From the NCBI GenBank assembly GCA_963693365.1, contig CAVNZM010000009.1, positions 1,736,001-1,800,000 on the forward strand: DNA of 64,000 nt, in the 5' to 3' direction. Below, one piece after another: positions 46,102 to 54,938 of the stretch. Each line of letters opens with the position of its first letter. Positions within the stretch are counted from its first letter, which is position 1. Source of the stretch: Amoebidium appalachense. Its lineage: Eukaryota > Ichthyosporea. The notes below the pieces were generated by a model that had not been told where the DNA came from, ran no database searches, and saw only the letters and a list, made by a program, of their open reading frames with translations. The translations under genes were made by a program, and so were the position numbers.

Positions 46102-48485
46102 ACCGGACCCTCCTCGACATGGTTCGGGCACTCCTGCAGCAGTCCGGCCTTCCGGTGGGATTCTGGGCCGAGGCAGCTGTGACCGCGGCTTTTATACGCA
46201 ACATGCTCCCGTCGCGAGCCACCGGCAGCCAATCGTCTCCCGCCCTGCTGTGGACCGGCATTCCTCCCGACTACAGCCGGCTCCGTGTCTGGGGCTCTCC
46301 CTGCTACGTCCATCAACAGGATACACCGAAACTGGCGCCTCGTGCCGTCAAGGGCATCTTCGTGGGCTACCCTCCTAACATCAAGGGCTACAAGGTCTGG
46401 ATTCCAGCAGCACACAAGATGACCGTCAGCCGTGACGTGCAGTTCGACGAGGCTGCTATTCTGCACCCCCTCCGTGATGTCCCATCTGATTGGTCGACCG
46501 CACCGGCAATTCATCATTTTTTGGAGTCATCTGATTCGTCAAATCAGCCAGCCAATCACATCGTCCGGAATGATCAGCAATCTGATTCGTCTCGTCTGTC
46601 AGCCAATGGGACAGCGCCGAGTGATCAATTGGACATTCCGATCCTGCCCGAGCCTGCACATCGGCTCCCCCGGACGACCCGTAGTGGCGCTGTGTACAAC
46701 GACCAACGTCGAGGCCCGACTGCCAACGTGGCTGCTGCTACGGCCCCCCTTGCCTCCCAGGCTACGGCTCCTGCATCAACACCCATCAAGGCTTCCACCA
46801 TTGTTGTCCCCAAGACTGTCCGGGCTGCACTCAAGAGTCCCCAGCGTCTGAAATGGGAGGAGGCTGCACACCGTGAGCTCAAGGCCCTGGAAGACAACGG
46901 CACCTTCACCCTTGTGCCCCGTCCAGAGGATGGCTCCACTGTCATTCCGGTCGGCTGGGTCTTTACGGTCAAGCAGGACAACGTCGGCAACGTCACTGCT
47001 TTCAAGGCCCGGCTTGTGGCCCGGGGCAACTACCAGCAGCCTGGCCAGGACTATTTCGTCACCGAGTCACCTGTGGCTGCGCTGGCTACCATCCGGCTGG
47101 TTTTGGCTACCTCCGTGGCCCAAGGTCTGCCTCTGCGCCACATCGACGTCAACACAGCATTCCTCAACGGCACCGTCAACGAGACCATCTACATTGAGCA
47201 GCCCCCTGGCTTCGTCAACCCCTCGGCCCCCCATGCTGTCGGCTTGCTCCACAAGGCGCTCTACGGCCTAAAACAGGCACCGCGCCAGTGGTATGAGGCC
47301 CTCCGTGACCATCTCCTCGACCAAGGCTTCATTGTGAGTGCTGCTGACCCGTGCCTGTTCATCAAGAATGCCGGGACCCCAACGTTTATTGCCCTTGCTG
47401 CCTACGTGGATGACTTCACCGTGACGGCCGCCACTGATGCGCTCATCGACGATTTTTTCACCAAGCTGGATGCTCGTTTCTCTGCCAAGGACCTGGGTCG
47501 TCCTACCCTGCTCATCGGGCACACTCTTACCTGGCTGGAGGACGGGTCTCTGCGTCTGGGCCATCGTCAACACATCATCGACTTGGCTGCCCGTTTTCGT
47601 CTCACCCACATGTCCGGCACCAAGACCCCCATCTTCCCGGGCCAGGCCAGTGAAAGCAACAAGACCCCAGCCCACAGCAAGAAGGAGGACTATGCCAGCC
47701 TGGTCGGTGCCCTGCTGTGGATTGCGCGTACCACCCGCCCCGACATTTCCCAGGCTCTGGGAGTCCTTACTCGACACATTCATGCGCCCACCGTCACCCA
47801 CTGGACTATGGCTACCAGAGTTGTAAGCTACCTGCTGGCCACCATCGACCTGGGTATTGTCTACCGTCCCGGCCCCCCCACCCTTGTTGGCTACTCCGAC
47901 TCCGACTACGCCGAGGACCACGACACCCGGCGCTCCACCACGGGCTATGTCTTCTTCATCAACTCCTCCCCTGTGTCCTGGGTGTCTCGGCTCCAGTCCA
48001 TCACCACCCACAGCTCCACTGAGGCTGAATTTGTGGCCATGTCTGCTGCTACGAACGAGGCCATATGGCTCAACTATGTGATGGACGACCTGGGCCTTAA
48101 TCCTATCGATGAGCCCACCCCGGTGCCCATCCATGGGGACAATGAGTCTGCCCGGGCCCTGCTGGACACCCTGGGGGTTAAGCCCAAGACCAAGCACATC
48201 GACGTCCGCTACTGCTCCGTCAAGGAACATCACCTGCTGGGCAACATCACTGTGGTCCCGGTGGCTTCTGCTGACAACAAGGCCGACATGTTCACCAAGG
48301 CACCCTGTCTGCCTCTTTTTTCACCAAGGCCGTGGGGATGCTCAACATGTGCTGAGCACCCGTCATCAACCAACTGCGCCCTCATACTTCAGGGGGGGGA
48401 GAGAGTTGCATCCGACTGTGCAACTACGTGTACCATACTAAAATTGAGTAGGGGAATCTTTATTGTCTGTATTTTGTGCACCTGA
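46002..48485 (+). CDS. Copia Pol part 2: integrase C-part, reverse transcriptase, RNase H
   Basis: Begins in the middle of the integrase core; the catalytic Glu is in NGTAERLNRTLLD. The RT region (about 46840-47560) has YGLKQAPRQWY and the YVDD active site in AAYVDDFTV. RNase H shows YSDSDYAED, TEAEFVAM and KTKHIDVRY. The last residues expected for the family (FFTKAVGMLNM) are in another frame ending at TGA 48353-48355, so a third frame break lies near 48300; the printed end at 48485 is read-through. Confidence 0.88.
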   Translation: MGTAFGDYNREHGIRHQITTTGSPQQNGTAERLNRTLLDMVRALLQQSGLPVGFWAEAAVTAAFIRNMLPSRATGSQSSPALLWTGIPPDYSRLRVWGSPCYVHQQDTPKLAPRAVKGIFVGYPPNIKGYKVWIPAAHKMTVSRDVQFDEAAILHPLRDVPSDWSTAPAIHHFLESSDSSNQPANHIVRNDQQSDSSRLSANGTAPSDQLDIPILPEPAHRLPRTTRSGAVYNDQRRGPTANVAAATAPLASQATAPASTPIKASTIVVPKTVRAALKSPQRLKWEEAAHRELKALEDNGTFTLVPRPEDGSTVIPVGWVFTVKQDNVGNVTAFKARLVARGNYQQPGQDYFVTESPVAALATIRLVLATSVAQGLPLRHIDVNTAFLNGTVNETIYIEQPPGFVNPSAPHAVGLLHKALYGLKQAPRQWYEALRDHLLDQGFIVSAADPCLFIKNAGTPTFIALAAYVDDFTVTAATDALIDDFFTKLDARFSAKDLGRPTLLIGHTLTWLEDGSLRLGHRQHIIDLAARFRLTHMSGTKTPIFPGQASESNKTPAHSKKEDYASLVGALLWIARTTRPDISQALGVLTRHIHAPTVTHWTMATRVVSYLLATIDLGIVYRPGPPTLVGYSDSDYAEDHDTRRSTTGYVFFINSSPVSWVSRLQSITTHSSTEAEFVAMSAATNEAIWLNYVMDDLGLNPIDEPTPVPIHGDNESARALLDTLGVKPKTKHIDVRYCSVKEHHLLGNITVVPVASADNKADMFTKAPCLPLFSPRPWGCSTCAEHPSSTNCALILQGGERVASDCATTCTILKLSRGIFIVCILCT

Positions 48486-48529
48486 AGCACTCGAGCTCAG
48501 TTGCATTAATTCATACCACAATTATCCAA

Positions 48530-48540
48530 TTGAGTAGGGG
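48530..48540 (+). other. Copia polypurine tract
   Basis: TTGAGTAGGGG abuts the 3' LTR and would prime plus-strand synthesis. A near copy (attgagtaggggaatc) lies at about 48444-48459. Confidence 0.7.
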
Positions 48541-49305
48541 TGTTGGAGTACACTGGTACTCCCGGCTAGCAATGTCTGTTAGAGAAAGTTTCTGAGCAAT
48601 TGAATAATTGTTTCAACACTCACTCGAGTGCATAGAGCTTTTGTTTACGGTCATATTCATATATGGTAGTTATATGTTTGAGCCAAAACTGTACCAATGA
48701 CGAGCTTCATTAGCAACGTGCTAATTGTGCTCATTAATTAATATTCCCGGTTCAGATGATGTCATGTTTATATTTGCCACAGGATTCTATTCTTAGAGTG
48801 GTAGTGTGCTTTATTCCCGGATATTCTCAGAATATTTTTAGTTGTGTGAAGTAAGATTTACGTTTAACTGTAATTGGTGTGTTAAACACGTTTATTTGTG
48901 TGCTTTAGTGCAAGTTAACTAGCCACTCAACGTGCACAGTTAACTTTTATATCTTTAACGACTTGTTTTCATTGTGCTCTCTTTTCGGCCATGCTGTACA
49001 TGGCCCACCACCAGGGTGCACACGAGGCCACCATGAGGTGGCCAACGACTATATAAAGCAGTGCCTCCCATGTCACAAACATGGGAAGCAGAACGTTTGA
49101 TTTACACTTTTCTACTGTCGTTTTCAGTGCACAAAACACATAGACAAGTTACCCATCATACACGACACTATGTCTGACAACTTACAGTTGCAGCAACTAG
49201 TCCAACTACTGGAGCAGAGGTTGGCCTCACAAGATGCAATCATTTCTGACTTACAGAAGGAACAACGTGCACTAGAACTAGCTTCTATGAACACAATGTC
49301 CAACA
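48541..49305 (+). repeat. Copia element 3' LTR
   Basis: Same as the 5' LTR as far as read, including the TATATAAAG box and the first 45 Gag codons, here followed by host sequence rather than the rest of Gag. Target duplication TGCAG follows at 49306-49310. Confidence 0.96.
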
Positions 49306-49421
49306 TGCAGTGCCTCTGCTGGCGTTTATTAATAATTAATAGGAACAACAGAAAGAGATAGCATCATGAGCGCATGTTTGAAAGGAGCAGCGCGCACGAT
49401 TCCAGTTGTGCTATTGAAAGC

Positions 49422-50138
49422 TGACATATACTAATCCGTCTCAGCAGATTAGCCTAAGTCTACGATCGAGATCCGGGGGGGGGGGGGGGGGTGTGGCCCG
49501 GGTCACAGATCATCAAGATCAAGTCCGGGGCCTCAAGATAGCTGTGCAGCTGCGTGCATCACCTTGCCTCTGCCGGCGCAGGGCATTGGACCACGTCAGC
49601 CGGGACAGCCATCCAATAGAATTCTAATTAGTGTGTAGGATAGATCGTAGGAGGACTTAGGAATGTCATTGTTCGGGCAGAAGCCCTTTTGTAAGGATTG
49701 GCAAGGTTTGATAGTATATGTTGCCAAACATATTTATATATGTAGATGTAGAGGAAAGGGGGGGGAGGGAGGGGGGGGGGAGGATAGTATGAAATGTAGA
49801 TTTAGACTCTGCGGTGCCACTAGGGGGAGGGTGAGGGGTGAGACTTGGATAAATATATTAGTTGAGTAGATCGACTTAGCTCGTGCAGGCGCACGATAAA
49901 AGTAGATCGGAATGTTAATGGAATGTGGCATCGTAGGGGGCCAGGTGATGATGATCTTGTAGGGCACGGCCTTGATGGCCTCAGTCGTTACTTAGACTCA
50001 TTCCGTTCGGATCTAAGTTGCCCGTCGGAGCCTGGTCTTAATAAACTTTACCGTTTTTCTATACACGTTCGTTCCTTTTCGTGTGTGTACACTTAGTAGA
50101 GTGCCGCGTCTCTAGTACACATATATTAGGATACGACA
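49422..50138 (+). repeat. Chromovirus 5' LTR
   Basis: 717 bases. Contains a G-run near 49475-49491, another G-rich patch near 49758-49782 and a polyadenylation-like AATAAA at about 50039. Confidence 0.94.
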
Positions 50139-50227
50139 AGCTACACCTTTCTTTTAGTGCGGTTTTTCGCGCTAGGGTAACGCGGTGACAGTTCCTTCTG
50201 GGCTGTTGCTACACCTCAACCACACAG

Positions 50228-50258
<31 letters not shown>
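50228..50258 (+). repeat. A31 tract in chromovirus leader
   Basis: 31 consecutive A between the LTR and the Gag start, about 40 bases before ATG 50298. Confidence 0.97.
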
Positions 50259-50259
<1 letters not shown>

Positions 50260-50297
50260 ATAAACACAACCACACAAGTTTGGGCACACACCACACA

Positions 50298-51633
50298 ATG
50301 GCTCAGTTTAACGTAGACATGTTCTACGCACTGGCAGCGGAGGATAGCTCCCTGCACACACAGGTACCACAGGTTCATACACTAGACGTTAGACAGACCA
50401 CAGCTTTCAGTTTTATACTCAAACACGACTCAGAAATACCTAGGTGGCTCAGGACACTCCTAGCTAACACACCCACACTAGTGCTAGACACAAAGAAGGC
50501 CCCCACTGTGGCGGCCTCGTGCTTAATGATCAAACAGTGCATCGACCACAAAACAATGGCCGACTTATGCACCCTGATGGAGGAGCACCCGTACCGGGCC
50601 GAGCAGGCCCCCCAGGTGACGGCTCGTATATACGAGCAGCAGTACGACGAGGGAAGGGACGAGATGGTGTCACGGACACTCGGCCAGAAACGTCTGGCCG
50701 CACGGTTCATCCCCGACGACGAGGACGAGAACAGCACCGACGACGTGGACGGGGAGCTCGAGGCCTTCACACGGCCGGAAAACGAGCTCGAGTATACGGC
50801 CCGGCTCGTCGGCCGATACCTGACGGCCGACCGGCGCCGTACCTTCCGGGCCCAGCTCAGAGAATGGAAGTATACCTTTCCCACTTTAGATATGTCCCCC
50901 GTAGAAGCTCGTGCATTCTTTGAGAGGGAGTATCGGGTCTTTGAAGACCTTTGTGAGTTAGCAGGTGACGTGAGTGATAGGGAAAAATTCGAGTTTGCTC
51001 GTAAGGCTCTCTCTGTAAACACAGACACTGCACGCATGTTTGGGGAGCATGATGATGTAGATGAGGTGGTGTTGCATGTTAAACGTCACTTGCTTGCCAT
51101 GCACGAGGTGAAGTTCAATAAGAGGGATAAAAAGGAAGTGATGGAAGTAGACAAGAAAAAGAAGGAGAGTGGACCGAAGGGGGAAAAAGAGAAAAAAGAG
51201 GGTGAACAGCCAGATGCACTCACCATGTTGGTCAAGCAGGTTGCCGAGCTCTCCCAGGCCGTCTTCTCGGGCCGAGGGGGCTTCGGCTACCGGGGTGGCC
51301 GTGGCGGCGACCGGGGTGGACACGGCGGTCGTGGCCGAGGTGGACGTGGAGGACAACAGCAGCAGTTCACCGAGAGGTTTGCCCCTTATCTTGCTCGTGG
51401 TGTGGGCAGGGTAGAGGGAGGGGTGGAAATGGTGGTGAGAGAGGCCGAGGGGGGCAGGGGGGGAAGGGGGGGGCCGTGGTGCACACGGTGGGCCCCCCCA
51501 GCATGACCGGGCTCCCGGTTATGCTTTGCGCCAAGGTTTTGAAGTCCCCCCTGGCCCCTTCTTTGGTGCATGTTACTTTTGTGGCCGGCAAGGGCACTCT
51601 GCTGCATATTGCCGTAGTTACAAGAGCTATTGA
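50298..51633 (+). CDS. Chromovirus Gag, frame-split near its zinc knuckle
   Basis: ATG 50298 gives MAQFNVDMFYALAAEDSS. A helical Gag region continues to a Lys-rich segment and an RGG-rich stretch (about 51270-51360). That frame stops at 51506. A CCHC knuckle CYFCGRQGHSAAYC is encoded in another frame at about 51571-51612, ending at TGA 51631-51633. A frame change therefore occurs in the G/C-run region 51440-51500. Assignment of the N-terminal part as Gag rests on position. Confidence 0.75.
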
Positions 51634-51875
51634 GTTCCGGGGGAGGGGGAAGCTGGGGTCACTGAGGGAGGGGGGGGGGACAGTATCGGTCCCCCCCAGG
51701 TTGCAGAGAACCTTCACCCTCCCCCACCCCAGGTTAAGCTTCCCTTTGCCCCCTCACCGCCCCGATACGTGTGGGAGCCGGGCATCGTCGTGGGTCCTCA
51801 AGACAGCGTCGAGGTGGTATGGCATGAATGTTTGTGGGGTGACTCTACCAAAGGTATGAATGGTGTGAATGTTTT

Positions 51876-53162
51876 GTGGTTGGGGGAGGTTCCCCAGCCA
51901 CAAGTGGATGGTCTCAGTGTTTCTTGTCCCAACCCGGTGTTTATTCTAACCACACCGGAGGGGGTTTCTGTGCCATTGTTTCCGGGAGGGGGGGGGGACA
52001 CACACGAGTAAAGGGGGAAGGGGGGGGGAAGGCACAGACACGTAGAAACACACCACCACAACAACATACGACGGTTGCAGACACACCTACACCCACACAC
52101 ACACCCACACATACACCAAACACACACACACCACCCACCCACACATCACACACACACACTCCACCACCACCCACACCACATACACACCCCACCCCACCCG
52201 TGCAGGCACCACAGGTAGGTATGTTGCACGTAGGTATCGAGGGTGTGAGTCTTCGTGGGCAGGGATTGGGTGTGAGTGATGATGTGTTGCTTGAATTGGA
52301 GGAGGATTTAGTTGGTTTTAGCCGGCATTATATAGACGTATGGTTAGCCGATGGGAAGTTGAAGGCTGTTGCTTTGCTCGATGGAGGGGCTCAGGTTAAT
52401 TGTGTGCATGCTTCGTTTATTCGTCGTTTTAATCAGGCCGGAGGGGAAATTCCTATTTTAGATGCTTCTAGCACAGCCTTAGGCAGTGCTAATAATAGTA
52501 GTATGTCTGTGGAAGGTGTTTGTGTGTTGCCGTGTGAGATAGGTGGCCAGGCTATGCATATTGCTTGTTATGTGGTTAAGGATTTAGCTCAAAGTGTTTT
52601 GTTGGGAGCCCCATTTTTCCGTAGACATGTGAATGCTTTGTTTGAACGTACGAATGTTTTAGAATTACAGTCCGGCGTTAAAATTAAAACCCATGATGGG
52701 CTCGACGGTTATCAGTCTGGTGCTAGAACGGTAGCTGAAGTAGTAATCGAGCCTTATCAGTGCCAAACGGTACGTGTCCGAGCCGGCAATCATGTTAGGA
52801 TAGGGGATTTAGGGGTTTTCACTCCGAAAACCCCATTTCAGGAGGTGGCCCAATGGACCCTTAGTAGGGTATGGCCGGATAAGACAATAGAAATAGAATT
52901 AGTGAATCCGGGCATCGAGCCTATAGTGATTAGGTCAGGTGTTTCCGTCGGTAGTTTCACTAATGAGATTGGTAGTATAGAGGTCTCTCTTATTACCCAA
53001 AAGGAGGATGCCGGCTCGAAGGGTGACTCAGGAGGAGGGGGAACAACTTTATTTAACGTTAGCCACCAAAATGTCACCCGACACGATGGGGGGGGGGGAC
53101 CGGGACAGCACCGGTCCCACTCCCCCGACCCCCACGAGGAAGGACGGTCACCCCGGGTGTGA
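51876..53162 (+). CDS. Chromovirus protease region with CA-encoded linker
   Basis: The first third includes a Thr/His/Pro-rich stretch encoded by a CA-rich simple repeat (about 52030-52190). A retropepsin-like domain follows: LADGKLKAVALLDGGAQVN (about 52345-52400), flap region and LLGAPFFRRHVNALF. The catalytic triplet reads Asp-Gly-Gly where the family normally has Asp-Ser/Thr-Gly. The segment after 53030 becomes G/C-run rich and stops at 53162. Confidence 0.75.
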   Translation: MVGGGSPATSGWSQCFLSQPGVYSNHTGGGFCAIVSGRGGGHTRVKGEGGGKAQTRRNTPPQQHTTVADTPTPTHTPTHTPNTHTPPTHTSHTHTPPPPTPHTHPTPPVQAPQVGMLHVGIEGVSLRGQGLGVSDDVLLELEEDLVGFSRHYIDVWLADGKLKAVALLDGGAQVNCVHASFIRRFNQAGGEIPILDASSTALGSANNSSMSVEGVCVLPCEIGGQAMHIACYVVKDLAQSVLLGAPFFRRHVNALFERTNVLELQSGVKIKTHDGLDGYQSGARTVAEVVIEPYQCQTVRVRAGNHVRIGDLGVFTPKTPFQEVAQWTLSRVWPDKTIEIELVNPGIEPIVIRSGVSVGSFTNEIGSIEVSLITQKEDAGSKGDSGGGGTTLFNVSHQNVTRHDGGGGPGQHRSHSPDPHEEGRSPRV

Positions 53163-53300
53163 GAATGTGCAGGCAGGGGGGGGAGGGTGTTGGTCTAACC
53201 CGTGGATCTGACGGGTTAACCAACACCGTGGGGGGCAGGGTGGCCACAGACCTGGCCCCCCACATACATGCACTAACTCATCAGGAATTGCCCGGGGGCA

Positions 53301-54938
53301 TTGGTGTGCCGGGGGGAGGGGGGGGGTGCTAAGGGTGACCGCCTATATCCGGAGGTACCTCAACCTCACCCCGAGCAGCACCGATGTAATACAGGAGGTG
53401 AAATGTTAAGTGGCACTCCGGTGAATAAGGATGCATCCACTTGTGATGGGGGTAACCCGGAGTTAGTATTGCCGTTTGGTATGAAGGAGGGGGATTGGAC
53501 GGTAGAACAGAAAAAATTGTTAGCTAAGTTATTTGATAGGACTCGGTTTGCATTTCTGGCCGATGATAACGAAGTAGGCTTCGTTAAAGGGTTTGAAATG
53601 CAGATCGACACAGGTGATAATAGGCCGGTAGTGATGCCTAGCTATAGAATGGAGCAGTATAAATTGTCGGATGCGCTAATAATAGTGAGTGATATGTTAA
53701 AAAAGGGTCATGTGGAGCATAGTTCGAGTCCGTGGAGAAGTCCGGTGCTATTGGTTAAGAAGCCCGACGGGTCTTGGCGTCTAGTGAACGATTACAGGGC
53801 TCTGAATCGGATCACTAAGGCAGACCAATGGCCTCTCCCTAACATAGACGAGCAGCTTTCACAGCTGCACGGCTATACTCACTTTGCTAAACTTGATTTA
53901 AAAGCAGCTTTTTGGCAGATAAGGTTGGAGGAGAGCAGCAAGGAGAAGACTGCCTTTGCACTGGGTGACCAGCTGTTCCAGTACAAGGTGGTGCCGATGG
54001 GTTTGCTCTCCTCTCCAGCTATGTTGTGCCGGGTAATGTATAAAATTCTCCACCCTCATTTGGATGTATGCCACCCTTATTTGGATGATGTTTTAATTAA
54101 AGGTAGGTCATTTGAGGAGCTAGTTAATAATTGTGAAAAAGTATTTTTAGCTTTGGGTGAGTCCGGTCTTCGCATTAGCGGTAGCAAGACTGTGATTGGT
54201 GTGCCGGAGGTTAAGTTTTTAGGTCATATTGTGTCTAGTAATGGTCTTGCCCCTGATCCGGAGAAAATCCGGGCCATAGTTGAGTGGCCCCGTCCTCAGA
54301 CTGTCACTCAACTAAGGCAATTTTTAGGTTTAACTAATTATCTTCGTCGTTATATTAAGGATTATAGTATGCTTGCTTTGCCGTTAACTAGTCAGACGGG
54401 GGGGGAGAAAAAGAATAGAATAGATTGGAATGTTGATGCTGTTTCTGCTTTCGAAAAGCTTAAGTTAGCTTTGCAGTCTTCGAGTATGCTTGTTCATCCT
54501 GATTTTTCGGCCGGGGGGGGGATGTTTAAAGTTCGGTGTGATGCAAGTAAGGTTGCTGAGGGGGCCGTGTTATATCAAGTGCAGGAGGGGCAGGATAGAG
54601 TGATTGCTTATGCTAGTCGTTCATTTAGTAAAAGTGAACGTAGATATAGCAATCCGGAGAGAGAGTCCCATGCTATCTTTTGGGCAGTCTCACGGGCATG
54701 GGGGTATATACTCGCAGGCAGGACGTTTGAGGTCTACACCGACCACAAGCCCTGCCTAGCCATGGCCGGCACCACTCGTCTGGTCAACGAGAGGATGCAG
54801 AAGTGGGCCGCGGCTCTCGGTGAGTTCTCCTATAAATTGTTTTATGCCAAGGGTGAAACAATGGTTGACTGTGATGCTCTCTCTCGTGCTGCTTATATTT
54901 TGTTTGAAGAAGAGAAGGAGGGGGAGGGGGGGGGCTAG
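53301..54938 (+). CDS. Chromovirus reverse transcriptase and RNase H
   Basis: RT domains in order: SPWRSPVLLVKKPDGSWRL, DYRALN, HFAKLDLKAAFWQI (first catalytic Asp), VVPMGLLSSP, the YLDD active site in HPYLDDVLI, and VKFLGHIVS. RNase H: VRCDASKVAEGAVLY, YTDHKPC and DCDALSRA. The first 33 codons are G-rich; the protein proper is clear from about 53400. The frame ends at TAG 54936-54938 directly after a G-run, where integrase continues in a different frame, so RT and IN were probably one polyprotein. Confidence 0.95.
   Translation: MVCRGEGGGAKGDRLYPEVPQPHPEQHRCNTGGEMLSGTPVNKDASTCDGGNPELVLPFGMKEGDWTVEQKKLLAKLFDRTRFAFLADDNEVGFVKGFEMQIDTGDNRPVVMPSYRMEQYKLSDALIIVSDMLKKGHVEHSSSPWRSPVLLVKKPDGSWRLVNDYRALNRITKADQWPLPNIDEQLSQLHGYTHFAKLDLKAAFWQIRLEESSKEKTAFALGDQLFQYKVVPMGLLSSPAMLCRVMYKILHPHLDVCHPYLDDVLIKGRSFEELVNNCEKVFLALGESGLRISGSKTVIGVPEVKFLGHIVSSNGLAPDPEKIRAIVEWPRPQTVTQLRQFLGLTNYLRRYIKDYSMLALPLTSQTGGEKKNRIDWNVDAVSAFEKLKLALQSSSMLVHPDFSAGGGMFKVRCDASKVAEGAVLYQVQEGQDRVIAYASRSFSKSERRYSNPERESHAIFWAVSRAWGYILAGRTFEVYTDHKPCLAMAGTTRLVNERMQKWAAALGEFSYKLFYAKGETMVDCDALSRAAYILFEEEKEGEGGG

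Larger units (their letters stand above)
43428..49305 (+). mobile_element. Ty1/copia LTR retrotransposon, full length
   Basis: Bounded by two 765-bp LTRs (43428-44192 and 48541-49305) that look identical by eye. They start TGTTGGA and end TCCAACA, a 7-bp inverted terminal repeat. A 5-bp target duplication TGCAG flanks it (43423-43427 and 49306-49310). Gene order is gag, protease, integrase, reverse transcriptase, RNase H, the Ty1/copia order. Coding is split over three frames, with the switches at two G7 runs and one more break near the 3' end. Identical LTRs indicate recent insertion. Confidence 0.96.

Noticed and set aside
49170-49361. Separate small gene starting MSDNLQLQQL
   Set aside because: It is the Gag start carried by the copia 3' LTR, reading out into host DNA.
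50139-50160. tRNA primer site for the chromovirus
   Set aside because: No TGG-type complement to a tRNA 3' end follows the LTR; a possible match to a tRNA 5' region is too short to claim.
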